In this document: piece by piece, positions 1-12,136 of the stretch | Layout of the letters: the number at the start of each line of letters is the position of its first letter | Numbering within the stretch: position 1 is the stretch's first letter | From: Otatea glauca | Taxonomy: Eukaryota; Streptophyta; Magnoliopsida; Poales; Poaceae | Assembly (NCBI GenBank): GCA_036346275.1 | Contig: CM070725.1 | Coordinates: 13,878,216 to 13,942,215, forward strand | Direction of reading: 5' to 3' | DNA: 64,000 nucleotides | Notes under the pieces: model-generated | Database searches by the model: none | What the model saw: the letters and a program-made list of their open reading frames with translations, nothing else | Told to the model about the DNA's origin: nothing | Made by a program: the position numbers and the translations under genes

Positions 1-249
1 TTTTAAGCAATAAAAGTACGAAGAAAAATCTCAAAAATAATTTGAAACATTTTGAACTCAAATAAAATATTTTTAGCTAAACCTTATTTATATTTTATCT
101 ATAATTAATTAGTTTTTCACAAAATGCCAATATACTTAATTTAAAATAAATTCAAATAAATTCCAAGAAAATCCAATAAATTCAGAAAAATCACAAAATG
201 CACAAATAACAATCAAATAATATTTTAATGCAAATTTTGGGATGTTACA
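1..249 (-). repeat. 3' LTR of element A, partial (U3 start only)
   Basis: This AT-rich stretch matches 8791-9029 at the far end of the element, including the terminal GATGTTACA, which read on the minus strand is the LTR start TGTAACATC. Only the first 249 bases of the LTR lie in the window; the rest continues to the left. Confidence 0.9.
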
Positions 250-266
250 AACCTTCCCTCTTAACA
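250..266 (-). other. Polypurine tract of element A
   Basis: Read on the minus strand this is a purine run (TTAAGAGGGAAGG) directly abutting the 3' LTR. It is the expected primer site for plus-strand DNA synthesis and has the same position and style as the tract of element F at 51769-51783. Confidence 0.85.
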
Positions 267-359
267 GAATCCCGACCCTGAGATTTAGTGCTAACTAGAG
301 AATAGGTTTGGAAATTGTAACTTCAGATCCTCATCATGCTCCTAGGTAGCTTCACTATT

Positions 360-842
360 TTAATGGTTGCTCCATTGAACCTTGTAAAAGCGAACAGACT
401 TGTTCCTGGTCTTGCACTCTATCACATCCAGAATCTTGATCAGCTGCTCCTTGTTGGTCAAATCCTCCTGCAATTCAATTGCTTCTAATGGCGCCTGCTC
501 TGTTGGCACTCTGAGGCACTTCTTAAGCTGTGACACATGAAATACGTTATGCACTCCTGCCAACGACTGTAGCAATTCCAACTGAAACACAGTCTCTCCT
601 CGACAGCTCAAGATCTTGAACGGACTAATGTATTTTGGCGCAAGCTTCCCTTTAGCGTGAAACCTCTTTACACCTTTAAGATGGGAAACTTTGAGATACA
701 CAAAATCATCTAGCTCAAAGCTCAATTCATGATGATGATTATCAACGTAGTTCTTTTGCCTTGACTGCGCTATCTTTAATCTCTCTCTGATCATAGCGAT
801 TTGATCTTCAACTTCCTTGAGAATATCAGGCCCGAACATCAA
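360..842 (-). pseudogene. Element A integrase C-terminus with chromodomain
   Basis: A 160-codon open stretch encodes the integrase C-terminal region: the GPFKIL-like module (here SPFKIL), the segment HVSQLKKC, and then the start of a chromodomain (ILDVIECKTRNKSVRFYKVQW). In chromoviruses this domain directs integration to particular chromatin. The frame stops right after QWSNH, where element F continues with ENEATWERE, so the second half of the chromodomain is in another frame or lost. The fragment joins upstream to the integrase core at 861-1373. It is clearly a decayed part of one polyprotein, not a separate gene. Confidence 0.88.
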
Positions 843-860
843 ACGCTTTCCCGTCTCATT

Positions 861-1373
861 CTAATTCAACAGAGTACGACAGGCACGATCATACAAAGCC
901 TCAAATGGTGACATTTGCAAACTAGCCTGATAATTGTTATTATAGCTGAACTCTGCATACGGCAAACACTTATCCCACGAAGTAGCATAAGCTAATGCAC
1001 AAACTCTCAGTATATCCTCCAGAATTTGATTAACTCTTTCAGTCTGACCATCTGTTCGCGGATGATACGCTGCAATGAAATTCAAACAAGTTCCCATTTC
1101 TTCATGCAGCTTACCCCAAAACCAAGAGGTAAATTGGGTGCCTCTATCTGACACCATCTTTTTTGACACACCATGCAAACACACAATCCTTGACATATAC
1201 AACTCTGCTAAGCGATCTCCTGAATAGGTAGTCTTCACTGGTATGAAGTGAGCAACTATGGTCAAACAATCTTCGATGACCCATATGGAATCATAACCAC
1301 TCTGAGTTCTAAGCAATCCAGTAATAAAATCAATACTAATTTCCTCCCACTTCCACTTAGAAATCTTTAACAA
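861..1373 (-). pseudogene. Element A integrase catalytic core
   Basis: An open stretch of 170 codons carries the rve integrase fold. The first catalytic Asp is in the segment ISIDFITG, the second in VSDRGTQFTS, and the catalytic Glu in GQTERVNQ, so the DDE triad is still readable. The segment ends in MSPFEALYDRACRT, which matches the corresponding part of element F (MSPFEALYGRPCRT). The chromodomain fragment lies just beyond in the direction of transcription, separated by a stop. The HHCC zinc-binding part upstream is broken by stops. Confidence 0.9.
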
Positions 1374-1379
1374 CCGTAA

Positions 1380-2374
1380 GGAACCAATAGGTCTCTAGTG
1401 CATAGCCTTCACTCTTTGACACACCACATAGGGCATCTTATCTAATAGCTTCACACTTCATCTTAGGCCACCAAAACCTTTCCCTAAGATCATGATACAT
1501 TTTAGCGCCTTCTAGATGAATCGAATACTTGGAATCATGAACTTCCTCCGGAATCAACTGTTTAAGCTCCTTCTTGTTCAGTACACAAATTCATCCTTTA
1601 AACCACATAGTGCCCTGATCGTCCAAAATTTACTCCTTGGCAAAGCCTTCATCTTCCTTAGACTTGATTATGTCAATCTTTTCATCACCTCCTGACCATC
1701 TCTGATCTGTTCTTCTGGAGTTGGATTCACTTTCCCAAAGTAGCAAGAAATCCTTATAGCATAACTTCCAGCTTCAAATTCTAAAATTCCTTACACAACT
1801 CTGGTTGATCATTTGATACCATCATATTAGTGCTATGGCTCTTACGACTCAAGGCATCAGCTACCACATTAGCCTTACCAGGATGATAATGGATTCCAAT
1901 ATTATAATCCTTGATCAACTCCAACCATCTCCTCTGTCTCATATTGAGACCTGACTGCATAAAGATATACTTCAAACCCTTGTGATTTGTATATATCTCA
2001 CATCTATTTTCAATGAGACAATGATGTCACAACTTCATAGCATGCACTACGGCAGTTAACTTCAAATCATGCGTTGGATAATTCTTCTCATGTGGCCTCT
2101 ACTGTCTCGTCGTATAAGCAACCACCTTGCAATTTTGCATCAATACACATCCAAAAACTTGTCTGGAGGAATCATAGTATATATCGAAACTTTTCAGCAC
2201 ATCTGGCAACATTAACACAGGCACTGTCGTTAGACGCTTTTTCAATTCCAAAAAACACTTGTCGCACTCTGGCGTCCATGCAAACTTCTTCGCCTTTTTC
2301 AACAATTGCGTAAGAGGTCTAGTAGTCGTCGAAAATCCTTCTATAATGTGCCGGTAATATTCTGCTATACCCAA
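1380..2374 (-). pseudogene. Element A RNase H and integrase zinc-binding region
   Basis: Several short open pieces line up with the RNase H of element F. 2099-2374 has the segment starting MGIAEYYRHIIEGFS and the FDIYYDSS/GCVLMQN motif; 1781-1975 has [20 protein letters not shown] and [10 protein letters not shown]. The region 1380-1780 holds the decayed HHCC integrase N-terminus. Stops and frame changes separate the pieces, so no functional RNase H can be made. The order and orientation agree with the rest of the polyprotein. Confidence 0.82.
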
Positions 2375-3330
2375 AAAAACTACAAATTTGGGTAACAGAC
2401 TTTGGTTGTTCCCAATGCAATACTGCCTTCACTTTACTCGGATCAACGACAACTCCTTTAGCAGTCATCACATGACCAAGAAACTCCACCTTTTATTTTC
2501 AAAAGTCACACTTACTAAACTTAGCATACAGTTGTTGCTCTCACAGCCTTTCCAAAACCAATCTCAAATGTTTCGCAAGCTCTTCTTCCGACTTGGAGTA
2601 AACATGAATGTCATCAATAAGCGTGACAACAAACTTGTCCAAATATTCCATTAAAAACTTATTCATTAGGTTCATGAAATATGCAGGAGCACTGGCCTAT
2701 CCAAAAGACATGACCGTAAACTCGTAATATCCATATCGCGTAGAGAACACAGTCTTAAGGACATCCTCAGTACGAATCTTCAATTGATGATATCCTGATC
2801 AAAGATCTATTTTGGAGAAACCTCCAGCTCATCTCTTAACTGATCAAACAAATCATCGATCATAGGTAGCGGATACTTATTCTTGATCGTCACCTCATTA
2901 AGAGCATGATAATCAATACATATTCTTAAGCTTTTGTCCTTTTTCTGACGAACTAAAATGGTGCTCTCCATGGAGAAGAACTAGGTCGAATAAAACCTTT
3001 CTCGAGCAACTCCTCGATCTGCTTCTTGATCTCAACTGACTCATCTGTTGGTATCTAATACGGTCTCTTCGCTATTGGTGTTGTACCAGGCATTAATTTA
3101 ATAACAAATTCAATATCCCAGTCTGGCAGCATACCATGCAAATCCTCAGGAAAAACATCCGGATATTCTCCAATAACTAGAACATCCTCCATAATAGCAA
3201 CTTTCACACTGTTAACCATTAACTGACCATCGTGAACTGCAGTAGCTTGAAATTCCACTTTCTCGTCATTAGGGCTTTCAACTGGCACAACTCTTCTATC
3301 AAAATCCAATACAGCCTTATGTTTGGACAA
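2375..3330 (-). pseudogene. Element A reverse transcriptase, degraded
   Basis: This stretch sits where element F keeps an intact RT (54052-54840). On the minus strand it shows the same order of fragments with many stops: the linker ending in TPIAKRPY (3055-3330), then the region around 2930-2990 that corresponds to the conserved entry into the RT fold, and near 2590-2640 the segment corresponding to the YxDD active site (minus-strand reading includes [12 protein letters not shown]). It is recognisable mainly by comparison with F. No open frame longer than about 90 codons remains. Confidence 0.75.
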
Positions 3331-3540
3331 TCAATCCATTCCAAGGATGGCATCTAGGGTCTGAGTACCCAACACAATATGATTCATTTGGAACTCTACA
3401 CCATCAATAAGCAACTGTACTTCCAAAAATCCTAGGTTAGGTTGAGCAATACCGAATACTTTTTGGCAATGGCAACCTTCTGGACTGACAAGCTTCACAC
3501 TGAATACTATCGAACTGACCATCATTGCGCATGCATCATC
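3331..3540 (-). pseudogene. Element A retroviral-type aspartic protease fragment
   Basis: The 64-codon open piece contains VKLVSPEGC, EVQLLIDGVEF and TLDAILGMD, which matches the protease C-terminal half of element F (same LDVILGMDWL ending). The active-site Asp would lie just upstream at about 3540-3600, where the frame is broken. The next open piece (3055-3330) begins MSKHKAVLDFDRRVV, continuing the protease-RT linker. The fragment is too damaged to act. Confidence 0.75.
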
Positions 3541-3699
3541 TTTGGGTGAACCATCAACACAGGTGAATACTCATGGAAACATCTGATCCTTCATTCACCA
3601 TCAATGCTTTTATTCCAACATTTCACATACTAGCATATCAACCATCCTTACTTTATTACTTTAAATAAGGAAATCTTTACATTAGATTCATCACTATTC

Positions 3700-5094
3700 T
3701 CTTTCCTTTGTTGGTAAGGTTACGACATTGCACCGAGTAAAATGATTGCTCCAAACTTCCTTGATTTAGCGTTGATGCTGGGGTTTCGACAAGGGTGGAG
3801 CTGAGATTGAAATGAACCGACGTGGTCGCATTCTTCTGAGGGCAGTTGTTGCATAATGCCCAGGCTTATGACAGTTGTAACAGAGTTTAGGTAAACTCTC
3901 TTCCTTGAGCATTTGTTGACCGGTAGTGTCTTTACCTAAACGCCTTCCCTTCAACCAGTTTTCTGGGCAAATCTCTCTTGCAACTTTACCACTCACTATT
4001 GGCATTATGTACTTAACTGAGGTAACTTCTAGAATGATCATGACTGTAGGAGATGCTCGTCTTCTCCGTGGGCATTAATTAGAATAATGTCCTTTCTCGT
4101 GATATCTGTAGCACATACATACCCCCTGTTATGCTTTGTTGGGTGTAGTTGTATGCTCATCATTGTCCTCCTTGTAGTTCAGAGTTGGTTGCTTCAGAGG
4201 GCATTCTTTAGACCAATGACCTTCATCACACAAGAAACATGCTGTTGGTGATGGCCATTTACTGCTTTCCTGATGAGGACTGACAGGATCAAAGTGCTGT
4301 GTCTCTAGATCTTCAATTGAATTAGTATATACAACTGATCTTCCATATCCTTTTGATAGCTTTGGAGAAACTACGGTTCGTAGATTCTCTTGCTGATGTT
4401 GGGTCACAGCGGTAACTATCGGATCCAAGGGACATTAAGCTGGACATTGATCTCGACCTTCACATAGGTAACATATGATGTTGCTCATAGGACACTCTCC
4501 AAGAGAATGACTTCCTTTACAGCTAGAGCAATTAATTGTATGCTCATCAGTAGTATGTCCTATTTCTCCACACTGAATGCACGCACGATCTTCTGACTTA
4601 TTTGGTTGACAACACTTCAAAGAACATTGTCTAGATACCGAACCAGGTGCAGGGGTGGCATTCTTCTCTGAATTCACTCTGATCACACTGTCATCGAGCG
4701 AGGTAAAGAGATGACAAAATGCAGCAACAAACTCATCCCAAAAGATATTCTGTGGGGTTTCATGGACAATACAGTATTTCTTCCACCATTCAACGACAAT
4801 TCCTTCCAACAGATATGAAGCATACAAGACCTTCTCATCACCCTTACACTGAACATCGCGTAACTTCCTCTCAATGGTTTTAAGCCAATCTTCTACTTTC
4901 AAAGGTGAAACATTTCCAGAAAACGTTGGTGGATGAGTCCTTATGAATTCTAACAACCTATAGTAAGAATAGAGATTGGTAGTAGTCCGAGACGCTTTAT
5001 TGACGTTAGCTTGATTGGTTATATTCTGTAGTTGCTTCGTCATTGCATGTATCAACTGAGTCTGAATAGCCAAGAACGTTCCAAAACTCTGCAT
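3700..5094 (-). pseudogene. Element A gag with an expanded set of zinc knuckles
   Basis: The main open piece (4435-5094, 219 codons) begins with a helical segment and holds the gag core, with THPPTFSG, EDWLKTIERKL and GDEKVLYASYLLEG, typical of chromovirus capsid. It is followed, across stops, by a row of CCHC-like knuckles: CIQCGEIGH, CSSCKGSHSLGEC, CYLC-x5-C, CFLCDEGHWSKEC (4129-4428), a degenerate CYRYHEKGH near 4080-4110, and CYNCHKPGHYAT (3766-4041). Chromovirus Gag usually has one such knuckle, so about six is odd. Several have lost a ligand. The start at 5094 was chosen as the first Met in frame; the real N-terminus may lie further upstream. Confidence 0.85.
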
Positions 5095-5112
5095 GTCTAT
5101 CTATTGTGGCGG

Positions 5113-5184
5113 TTGGAAGGCTGATCCATCTTTGAGACTCTCACTAAGTTGGAAGGCTGATCCATCTTTGAGACTCTCACTGAG
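5113..5184. repeat. 36-bp tandem duplication in the gag leader of element A
   Basis: Two adjacent 36-base copies, beginning TTGGAAGGCTGATCC, differ at one position (CACTAAG versus CACTGAG). The rest of element A is far more diverged than this, so the duplication is recent, probably from replication slippage. Confidence 0.9.
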
Positions 5185-5843
5185 TTGATTACCACTCTTG
5201 CTGACTCTATTGCTTCCATGAGTCTAAACCATATGCTTGGTTGATTCATAGTGTTAGGGGAGAGAGACATAGCATAGATAAGAAGTAGGTATCCTAATAT
5301 AGGGGAGATAGGTTTAACCCAACAACTTAAGCTGGCAATATCAATACTTGGTATGGTTACTTACAAAAGCCTAAGGGCCATGCAACACATACTGCACACT
5401 CAAAGAATCAAAAAGAACCAATTCAACCTAAACACACAAAACTACCGCCTAAATGGGCGACACTCCTATCTTAGCAGATGTGACTCCCACACATGAGTCT
5501 CAACCGACTACTCAAAGCACTGGGCCTTCTAGCTTCTGAAACACTTCATTGATCCATTCTTCCTTGAGCTCGACGATTCTTTTTTCATGATCTTTAGGGT
5601 TGATAGCAAGCGCTCGATGCCTTCTCCTAAGGTGTGGTATATCATCAACTACAAAAACAACTCAGGTAAGATTTTAACTTGTTCCAGCAAGGAAAAGAGA
5701 GAAATTTCGACAGGGGAAAAAAATAGAAGGATGAGGTAAGTCAAGAACATATTATTCTTTTAGGTTGTCTTAATTAAGAAAATAATTTTGAAGGTTCTAA
5801 AGAGATGACCAAATTATCTAGGGCCAAGGCCTACAGTCTATAT

Positions 5844-5857
5844 GGCTCTGATACTAC
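5844..5857 (-). other. Primer binding site of element A (initiator-Met type)
   Basis: On the minus strand TAGTATCAGAGCC lies next to the 5' LTR end. It matches the common plant retrotransposon primer site TGGTATCAGAGCC, complementary to the 3' end of initiator tRNA-Met, with one mismatch. Element F has the unmutated form at 57554-57566. Confidence 0.85.
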
Positions 5858-5860
5858 CTC

Positions 5861-8800
5861 TATCGGGATCCAAATATGCAAATTCGGACCCTATGTGTAT
5901 ACTGCACTAGTCCAGGATCATGCTAGTGCACACTGGCTCAACATCGATAAATATCACAATCATACACAACAGAAACATTATGAAAGACATCATATATTAA
6001 ATAATACTAGTTGAATGACCTTAAGGTCGAATTTACATGAGTATACTTTACAAGGCTAAACTGAGAATAACAGATTAAACTGTAGAGGAATAAAAACGTA
6101 GATAAACCCCTCAGTATACCATAGGCAACTGACAAGGCTCGCAACCTAAACATTCGCCTCCTTCTGGTACTTCTCCTCCAGCACTGATGTAGGCTCCTCA
6201 TCTGGTGATTTATTGGTGGCAAGGGTGAGTACTTAAAGCACTCAACAAGCTGTGCACAGAATGCAACTCTAACATAACTATATGCAAGGCTTATTCCAAA
6301 GGAATGGCTAACATGGCTATTTGAAGTAAAGCAGCATTTGTAAACGAATACAGTAAATAGATTGAAAGATAGTAAAATAAATAACAGTAATAGATAGATT
6401 CAACATCTCTTAAGTAAACCAAGTTTCCAGTCCTAAGTCAAGTTTCCAACCTTCCATATGGCAACTTGCCATCCCAACCAAGTTTCCATTTAATTAAACT
6501 AACCTTTGACTGTAATTCCTAGGCTATGCTCAATACCGTGAGCACGGTTATTTGAATAGATTTACACTCTGCAGTTATGCACTTTACCCACACGACATGA
6601 TCATCTCTTGTTATCATGCAATGAACACACTTCCTTTGGTGTGTGGGCGGAGAGATTAGGACAAAGCCTTTACAATGCTCTGCCTTAAGCCAGTACTACC
6701 CGCTAAGGTTTCAACACTAGTGGGACTGGTTACTACATCTAGGGCCCCCTCTTGTGTTATGTGAGTTGATCCGTGAACCCAGGACTCACACCACCATTGG
6801 TAGTACCAAAGCTAAACATTGCTAATTAATTAGCTAAGCTGTCTCATACCAGACATGTGGTTGCATGATTGACTCAGGTCAAAGGCTTGCAAGGTTAAGT
6901 CCTTAAGATGACTAGGGCAAGACTTTCACATACCCTCTGTCTTTCGGGCCACCTTGGCGCACTACCCCTTGCCACTTTCCCCAATCTAAATGATTACCAC
7001 CCCAGTTGATTAAAAAGCACCATGTGCCATTAAATTTTCAACATCGTTGCGTGACATCCCTCGCCACAACAACTCAATCTCATCGTGTGACAACACCTAA
7101 CACACAAATTCATAGTCATGTTCCATATTCCATTAGTCAAGATTAAACATTTGATGATTCAAGTACATGTGATGACGTGGCATGGCTAAGCAATTTAACA
7201 CGGTTTAACCATCCCATATTGATTTCAGTATTAACCAACTATAGTGAACCAATCTATGGTGACAATATATCGTGGCATACAAATGACAAGGTAGGGTTTA
7301 GACCAAAAGGTAGATTAATTAAGTCCTAGTTTATGTTGAAACAGTTGTATACATGAAATAATATGCAATAATGTAAAAACAAAGTAGCAATTTTGTAAAC
7401 ATGAATTCAACATGATTAAAGAACAACTTACCTTAGAAAAGCCCTTATTATTGCTCTAGACCTTGGTCTTGAGTCAACGGATCTTCCTCGGATATTTCGC
7501 ACAACTCAACGTCTACGCGAAATGAGAGAAAGTTAAATAAACACAAAAATAGAGAGAAAACAAGCTCCAAAAATCAAATAAAAATCCACATTAAATAGAT
7601 CTCAATTTTACAATTTTTTATAAATTTGAATCACCTCAATGGGAGCTCGTATGAGTGAGTACGGGCTCGTAGAAGATTCAAAAATCTATAAATCAAAAAA
7701 TTGAAATTAAAATAGTAAAGATTTATTTTTGTATTAAAAAATGTAATTATTGCGTCACTATGATGTCATGATGACGTCATCCCTGGCTCGGGCCAATGCA
7801 GAACCGCCACGTGGCCTTGGTCCATGGACTGAGTCCTCCACAGAACCGTATTGGTCCACCGTGGACTTGGTCCATGATGCTTGTATCTGTTTGCCACGCG
7901 GCATCACATGATTGGCTCAACTAGCGGTGCGATCTGGACCCTCCGTTTTTATCTGACGGCTCTAAACCAAGAATGCCCTTAGACACGTGTCTTACCGACA
8001 CACACTCCACGCGGCGAAACCTACACGCTTGATTTGGAAACCAATAGCCACAGTTGTTCGCGAGGCTTGACGGCGAGCTCAACGACGCGATCACCGGAGG
8101 CGAGGAAGAATACCACAGATGAGGCACTCTGGTGGGCTTTTGGTGAAGAAAATGCACGGTCTTGAAGCAGCTTGATGTGCACAACTCGGAGATGCCCTCG
8201 ACCACGTTGGTGTTCAAGCGACAGTGCCAGAAATCATCGAAAACTGTAGTGACGCAAGAGATCAACTTCGGCGAGCAAGATCTTCTCGACGGCTACACCT
8301 CAACCGACGATATCTTGGGCTAAATATGTGGCATAGGACAGCAATCCTCATGGGCTACCTGCTCCTTTTACAGCACTGAGAATCGTGCACTTCACGGAGA
8401 CCTAGCAGAACATGGTGGCGACGGCGTAACGAACTCGTAAACCTCCGGCAACACGAAAATGAAACAATCCTGCCGCACATGTGTCTGCCATCCGACGGTT
8501 AACACTATGCGGTGACATGGCGAAATCCAAACCGTTACCTGAACCAATCCGACGATCGCAGCAGCTAAAGTCTCAACTGACCGGTTCAATCTCGTACACA
8601 CAACCTTAATCCTATGGTCCACATCGCTCAAGTCTTTCCGTTGAAAATGGTCGTCCGATCGAACCTTAACAATGATGGATCTAGGGTTTTAAGGACCTGG
8701 GCCAAATGGGCCAACCGTGCACAGCACTGGGCTTTCGGCCCAAATACACAATTTTTTCCAGTTTTTCTTTTTAAAACAATTTAGTAATTCATTTAATTAG

Positions 8801-9029
8801 TTTTAAGCAATAAAAACACCAATAAAAGTCCAAGAAAAATCTTAAAAATAATCTGAGACATTTTGAACTGAAATAAAATATTTTTAGCTAAACTTTATTT
8901 ATATTTTATCTATAAGTAATTAGTTTCACAAAAGGCCAATATACTTAATTAAAAATAAATTCCAAAAAAATCACCAAATGCACAAATAACAATAAAATAA
9001 TATTTTAATTAAAATATTAGGATGTTACA
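5861..9029 (-). repeat. 5' LTR of element A (about 3.17 kb)
   Basis: The right end reads TGTAACATCC on the minus strand. The left end is placed where the sequence meets the primer site by analogy with element F (TGTCG in F, TATCG here). The piece 5870-6340 is homologous to the R/U5 part of F's LTRs and, inverted, to 12137-12603. A GC-richer stretch (7790-8700) contains an open frame of 114 codons on the minus strand (7921-8265). It lies inside the LTR and shows no recognisable domain, so I do not call it a gene. Confidence 0.88.
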
Positions 9030-9478
9030 TGTTGATTTGTGTGAGTTTATTTCAGTTTAGAAAACTAAATTTGCAATTTTTTGTTGCGATCAGCCCTTCC
9101 AATGATCTTGAGTGATGCATTTAATTAGGAATTTATACTAATATTAATTGCATGCATGTTGCATATTATGTTGAGCAATGTTATGTGATATTTTGCTTGT
9201 CTGTGATGGTTGAAGAACTTTAGAGCAATGTCATGGTGAAGCGAAGGATACCGGACTAGGATAAGAGAGCTGAGGTTCAGACAGTCAAGGTGACATCGAA
9301 ATATGACTAAGGCTAGGGAATTGCTGCAAGTCGGGATGACAAGTGGATGATGAGGTGCTAACTTAAGCTATACTCAAGCGAAAGAGGATCGTTGGATTAT
9401 GGTTTCGCAGGTGGAGTAGTGGTTAAGTTAGTGTTAAATGGTTAAAACCCGTTAGGTTGTTGAGTTATGGGTTAGCCC

Positions 9479-9638
9479 ATGTATGAGCTAGGGACTGAAT
9501 CTCAACCCTTGATGAGGTTTCTTGAGGGCCAAGAAGGTCACCTAAGGGTGGAATTGCTCCAACCATGTATGAGTGAGAGAGTGAATCTCAACGCTTGATG
9601 AGGTTTCTTGAGGGCCAACAAGGTCATCCAAGGGTGGA
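9479..9638. repeat. 85-bp tandem repeat upstream of the solo-LTR TATA box
   Basis: Two copies start CATGTATGAG at 9479 and 9564 and share GAATCTCAAC, TTGATGAGGTTTCTTGAGGG and CCAAGGGTGGA with a few substitutions. Their position just before the TATA box suggests duplicated promoter elements. Confidence 0.85.
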
Positions 9639-9654
9639 CGTTACTCTAGTGCGC

Positions 9655-9663
9655 TATAAATAG
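9655..9663 (+). promoter_or_regulatory. TATA box of the solo LTR
   Basis: TATAAATAG is followed by GGGTGGAGG, the same arrangement as in element D's LTR promoter (read on the other strand at 39336-39343). Confidence 0.7.
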
Positions 9664-10536
9664 AGGGGTGGAGGGATGTCTCTATGCCAAGTCTTAGAGA
9701 AGGATTTTTGGTTTTCTTATGCTCCTTTGAGTATCGCCCACCTAGAAGTGTGGCTTTGTAAACTATTCCTCTCTAAGCAATGTAAGATTCAAGTTCATCT
9801 ATGTTATGAATTTTTTTTTTTGCATTTTTGTTTGGTTCTTTCTTGCAACTTATGCTTTGCTTCCTCTTCTTCTACTTGCTGTATTTTTGTTGGATCTAGA
9901 ATGTATAAGAGGTTGAAGACTTCATTTAAAATATGTTCCAACCCAGCAAGATCCATTAGAAATCATTCTTGCTAAAGTTATCCTTCCAACATCATGTTCT
10001 TGAGTTCAAATCGCTGTTTTTGGTGCAGCTTAAACTATTTGCATGAAAGTTTGAGACTTTAGGCTTATCCTTACAATTCCTTTTGGAATCATAGTCCTGA
10101 GGTCATTTCCTAGTCATGGTTGAAGTTTTATCAAGTTTGGTTGGATAGTTCTAAAGTTATTGAGGTTTCTTTGCGGACAAAGTTTCTGAAATCTCTATTT
10201 TTGTGCAACATAAATTTTAAGCTAGATAGGTCACACATTTGTGATTTATTTTGAAATTACTTTTGGAATCATGACCTTGGGGACCTTATCTTGCTATGTT
10301 TCAAATTTCATCAACTTTTGATGAGTAGATCAATAGTTATTGAGGTTTCTTTGCGGCCAAGTTTGATATTTTTGCTTATCCGAGTTGCTAAAATTCCTGC
10401 TTCGTTCATTCTGATTTGTGTGTTCTTGAACCTAGTATTTGCTCCATAGCAGTAGTGTTTTAGAAAAGATTTTTGAGGGAAAAAAATTTAGTTAGCTCCT
10501 ATGCACCGCCCTCTAGTTGCTGGTTTCGGTCCTTCA

Positions 10537-12136
10537 ATGGGCAAAATATTTGGTAACATGCTTATGTGTAGATGATTGGTGTTGATTTGATTCTAGGATT
10601 TATGTACTATTATATGCCTGCTCGGACATTTTATTCGATAGAGTTTTACAAGTGTGCATTAGAACTAAGAGTTGAGAAGTTTATCTTTGTGGATGAAATT
10701 ATAAATGATCACACTGAATTTCTATTAACTAGCATATAGGGTGATCGCACTTAGAGTATAGGGTAATTAAAAAGAAGGGTTGATGTGAATTGTCATCAGT
10801 TGTCATGTCCCAGTTATAGCAATCATTTATGCTTAATTGATGTCTGATTCTGACTTGTGGTTCTTGGAGCAATTAGATGAGTAGTGAGACTAATGTCATT
10901 GCAAGTAGCATCCCTTTGCATATGTTTTGTGTCGTCTCTCGTGTCTACTAGTAGGTGTACAATAGTATCGAGGAAACTTTTACAAACCTGAATAGACCTC
11001 CACATGGCCTTAGCAAAGCTTACATCATGTGTAAGAAATTCCAAAAACAACAAATATACCTATAAAAAGATGTTGAATCCCTGCCACATTCTAAAGATAC
11101 ATAAGCAGCAATCGAAAATACTTTGTGCAACATCACAAATAACCTATTACAATGCCATAAAAATGTTCCACAAAATAATTACTGTATTGCAAAAAAACTA
11201 CCGTGCAATAAATCTCCTAACTGCAATAAGATTATATTTTGCTACTAGATATAAGAAAGAGGCAATGCAACCAAAATAATTTTTGCAACAATGGAAGAAG
11301 CAAGCTGCAACAAATCAAGAAAAAACCCGCAACAAACCTACCAAAAAGATGGCGCATGGGCGATTGCGAGTAGAAGAGCTCGATGAAGGAGTTTGTGGTG
11401 GCACTGGCGAGGATCCCACGGTGACGGAGCTCTGCTCATCATGACAAGGCTTGAGGGGTGGTAGGCTGCTACTTGTGCATCGAGTCCATGTGGGAGAGAG
11501 ATCACGTGAGGTTGGTGGCGGTGACAATTTTCAGTGAGAGATCCTAAGAAAGAGAGCAATCGAGAGGGGAGGAAGAAATGAAGTTAGATACACATGTGAG
11601 ACAATAGGGATGCTAATGTGCTTGGACCGGTCCAGGATTTTGGATTAGGCCGGCAAAAAACTGCAAATGGATTGAACTCATTTGGATCCATAGCTATTTG
11701 GACTAGATCTATGCCAGATTGAGCCAAGCTTGGATCTCATGTTTTTCTATTAAATCTCTTACCACCAGCCAAGTAAAACAATTGATGTTGCCTTTGGTAC
11801 TAATGCTTTATTTTTTGTTTTACATGCTTTAGCAGCATATTTTAAGTTCTAACTTTCAACCTTATTTTCTAGTAAGTGAGATATTAATCAAGACCCAAGC
11901 TTTCATTTGGGTCTAGACCAATCTTGGACCTCACTTATTTTAGATTAGACTAAATAAAGATATGTAAAAAACATTAGAGTTAAATCAGATCTGTGCTGAG
12001 CTTGGCTCAATAGCATCCTGGTGAGATGATGACTTTATGAGAGAGAGAGAGCGCAATTGAAATACGTGGCAAGTGTTGGAGGTGAAAGAGAGCCACTACG
12101 GTAGTGAAAACGTATGCGTGGCAGCTACACCTAGAG
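10537..12136. other. Unassigned sequence, no gene recognised
   Basis: Only short open frames (at most about 90 codons) without recognisable domains occur here. 11050-11350 is rich in TTGCAAC/GCAACAA-like words, and 11330-11570 is a GC-richer patch. These could be parts of a degraded DNA transposon, but I see no terminal repeats that would settle it. Confidence 0.5.

Larger units (their letters stand above)
1..9029 (-). mobile_element. Element A: old Tekay/Del-type Ty3/gypsy chromovirus, 3' end cut by window edge
   Basis: Reading the minus strand from 9029 to 1 gives a 5' LTR (5861-9029), an initiator-Met-type primer binding site, gag with zinc knuckles, protease, reverse transcriptase, RNase H, integrase with a C-terminal chromodomain, a polypurine tract and the first 249 bases of the 3' LTR. 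This PR-RT-RH-IN order and the chromodomain are diagnostic of chromoviruses, and the LTR of about 3.2 kb fits the Tekay/Del clade. Every reading frame is broken by stops and frameshifts, so the copy is dead and old. The flanking duplication cannot be checked because the left end lies outside the window. Element F is a younger relative. Confidence 0.93.
9030..10536 (+). repeat. Sirevirus-like solo LTR or LTR remnant, plus strand
   Basis: The right end (10490-10536) reads CACCGCCCTCTAG followed by TTTCGGTCCTTCA, matching the inverted end of element D's LTR (TGAAGGACCGAGATGG and its run of G). A TATA box and the block 'CATCCAAGGGTGG...ATAAATAG' (9626-9663) also match the D promoter region read in reverse. 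No primer site or gag follows 10536, so this is a solo LTR or a remnant. The left end is unclear because it abuts element A. It contains an 85-bp tandem repeat (9479-9638) and a looser 180-bp repeat (about 10080-10373). Confidence 0.72.

Noticed and set aside
7921..8265. 114-codon open frame inside the element A LTR as a gene
   Set aside because: It lies wholly within the LTR, has no recognisable domain and no supporting context.
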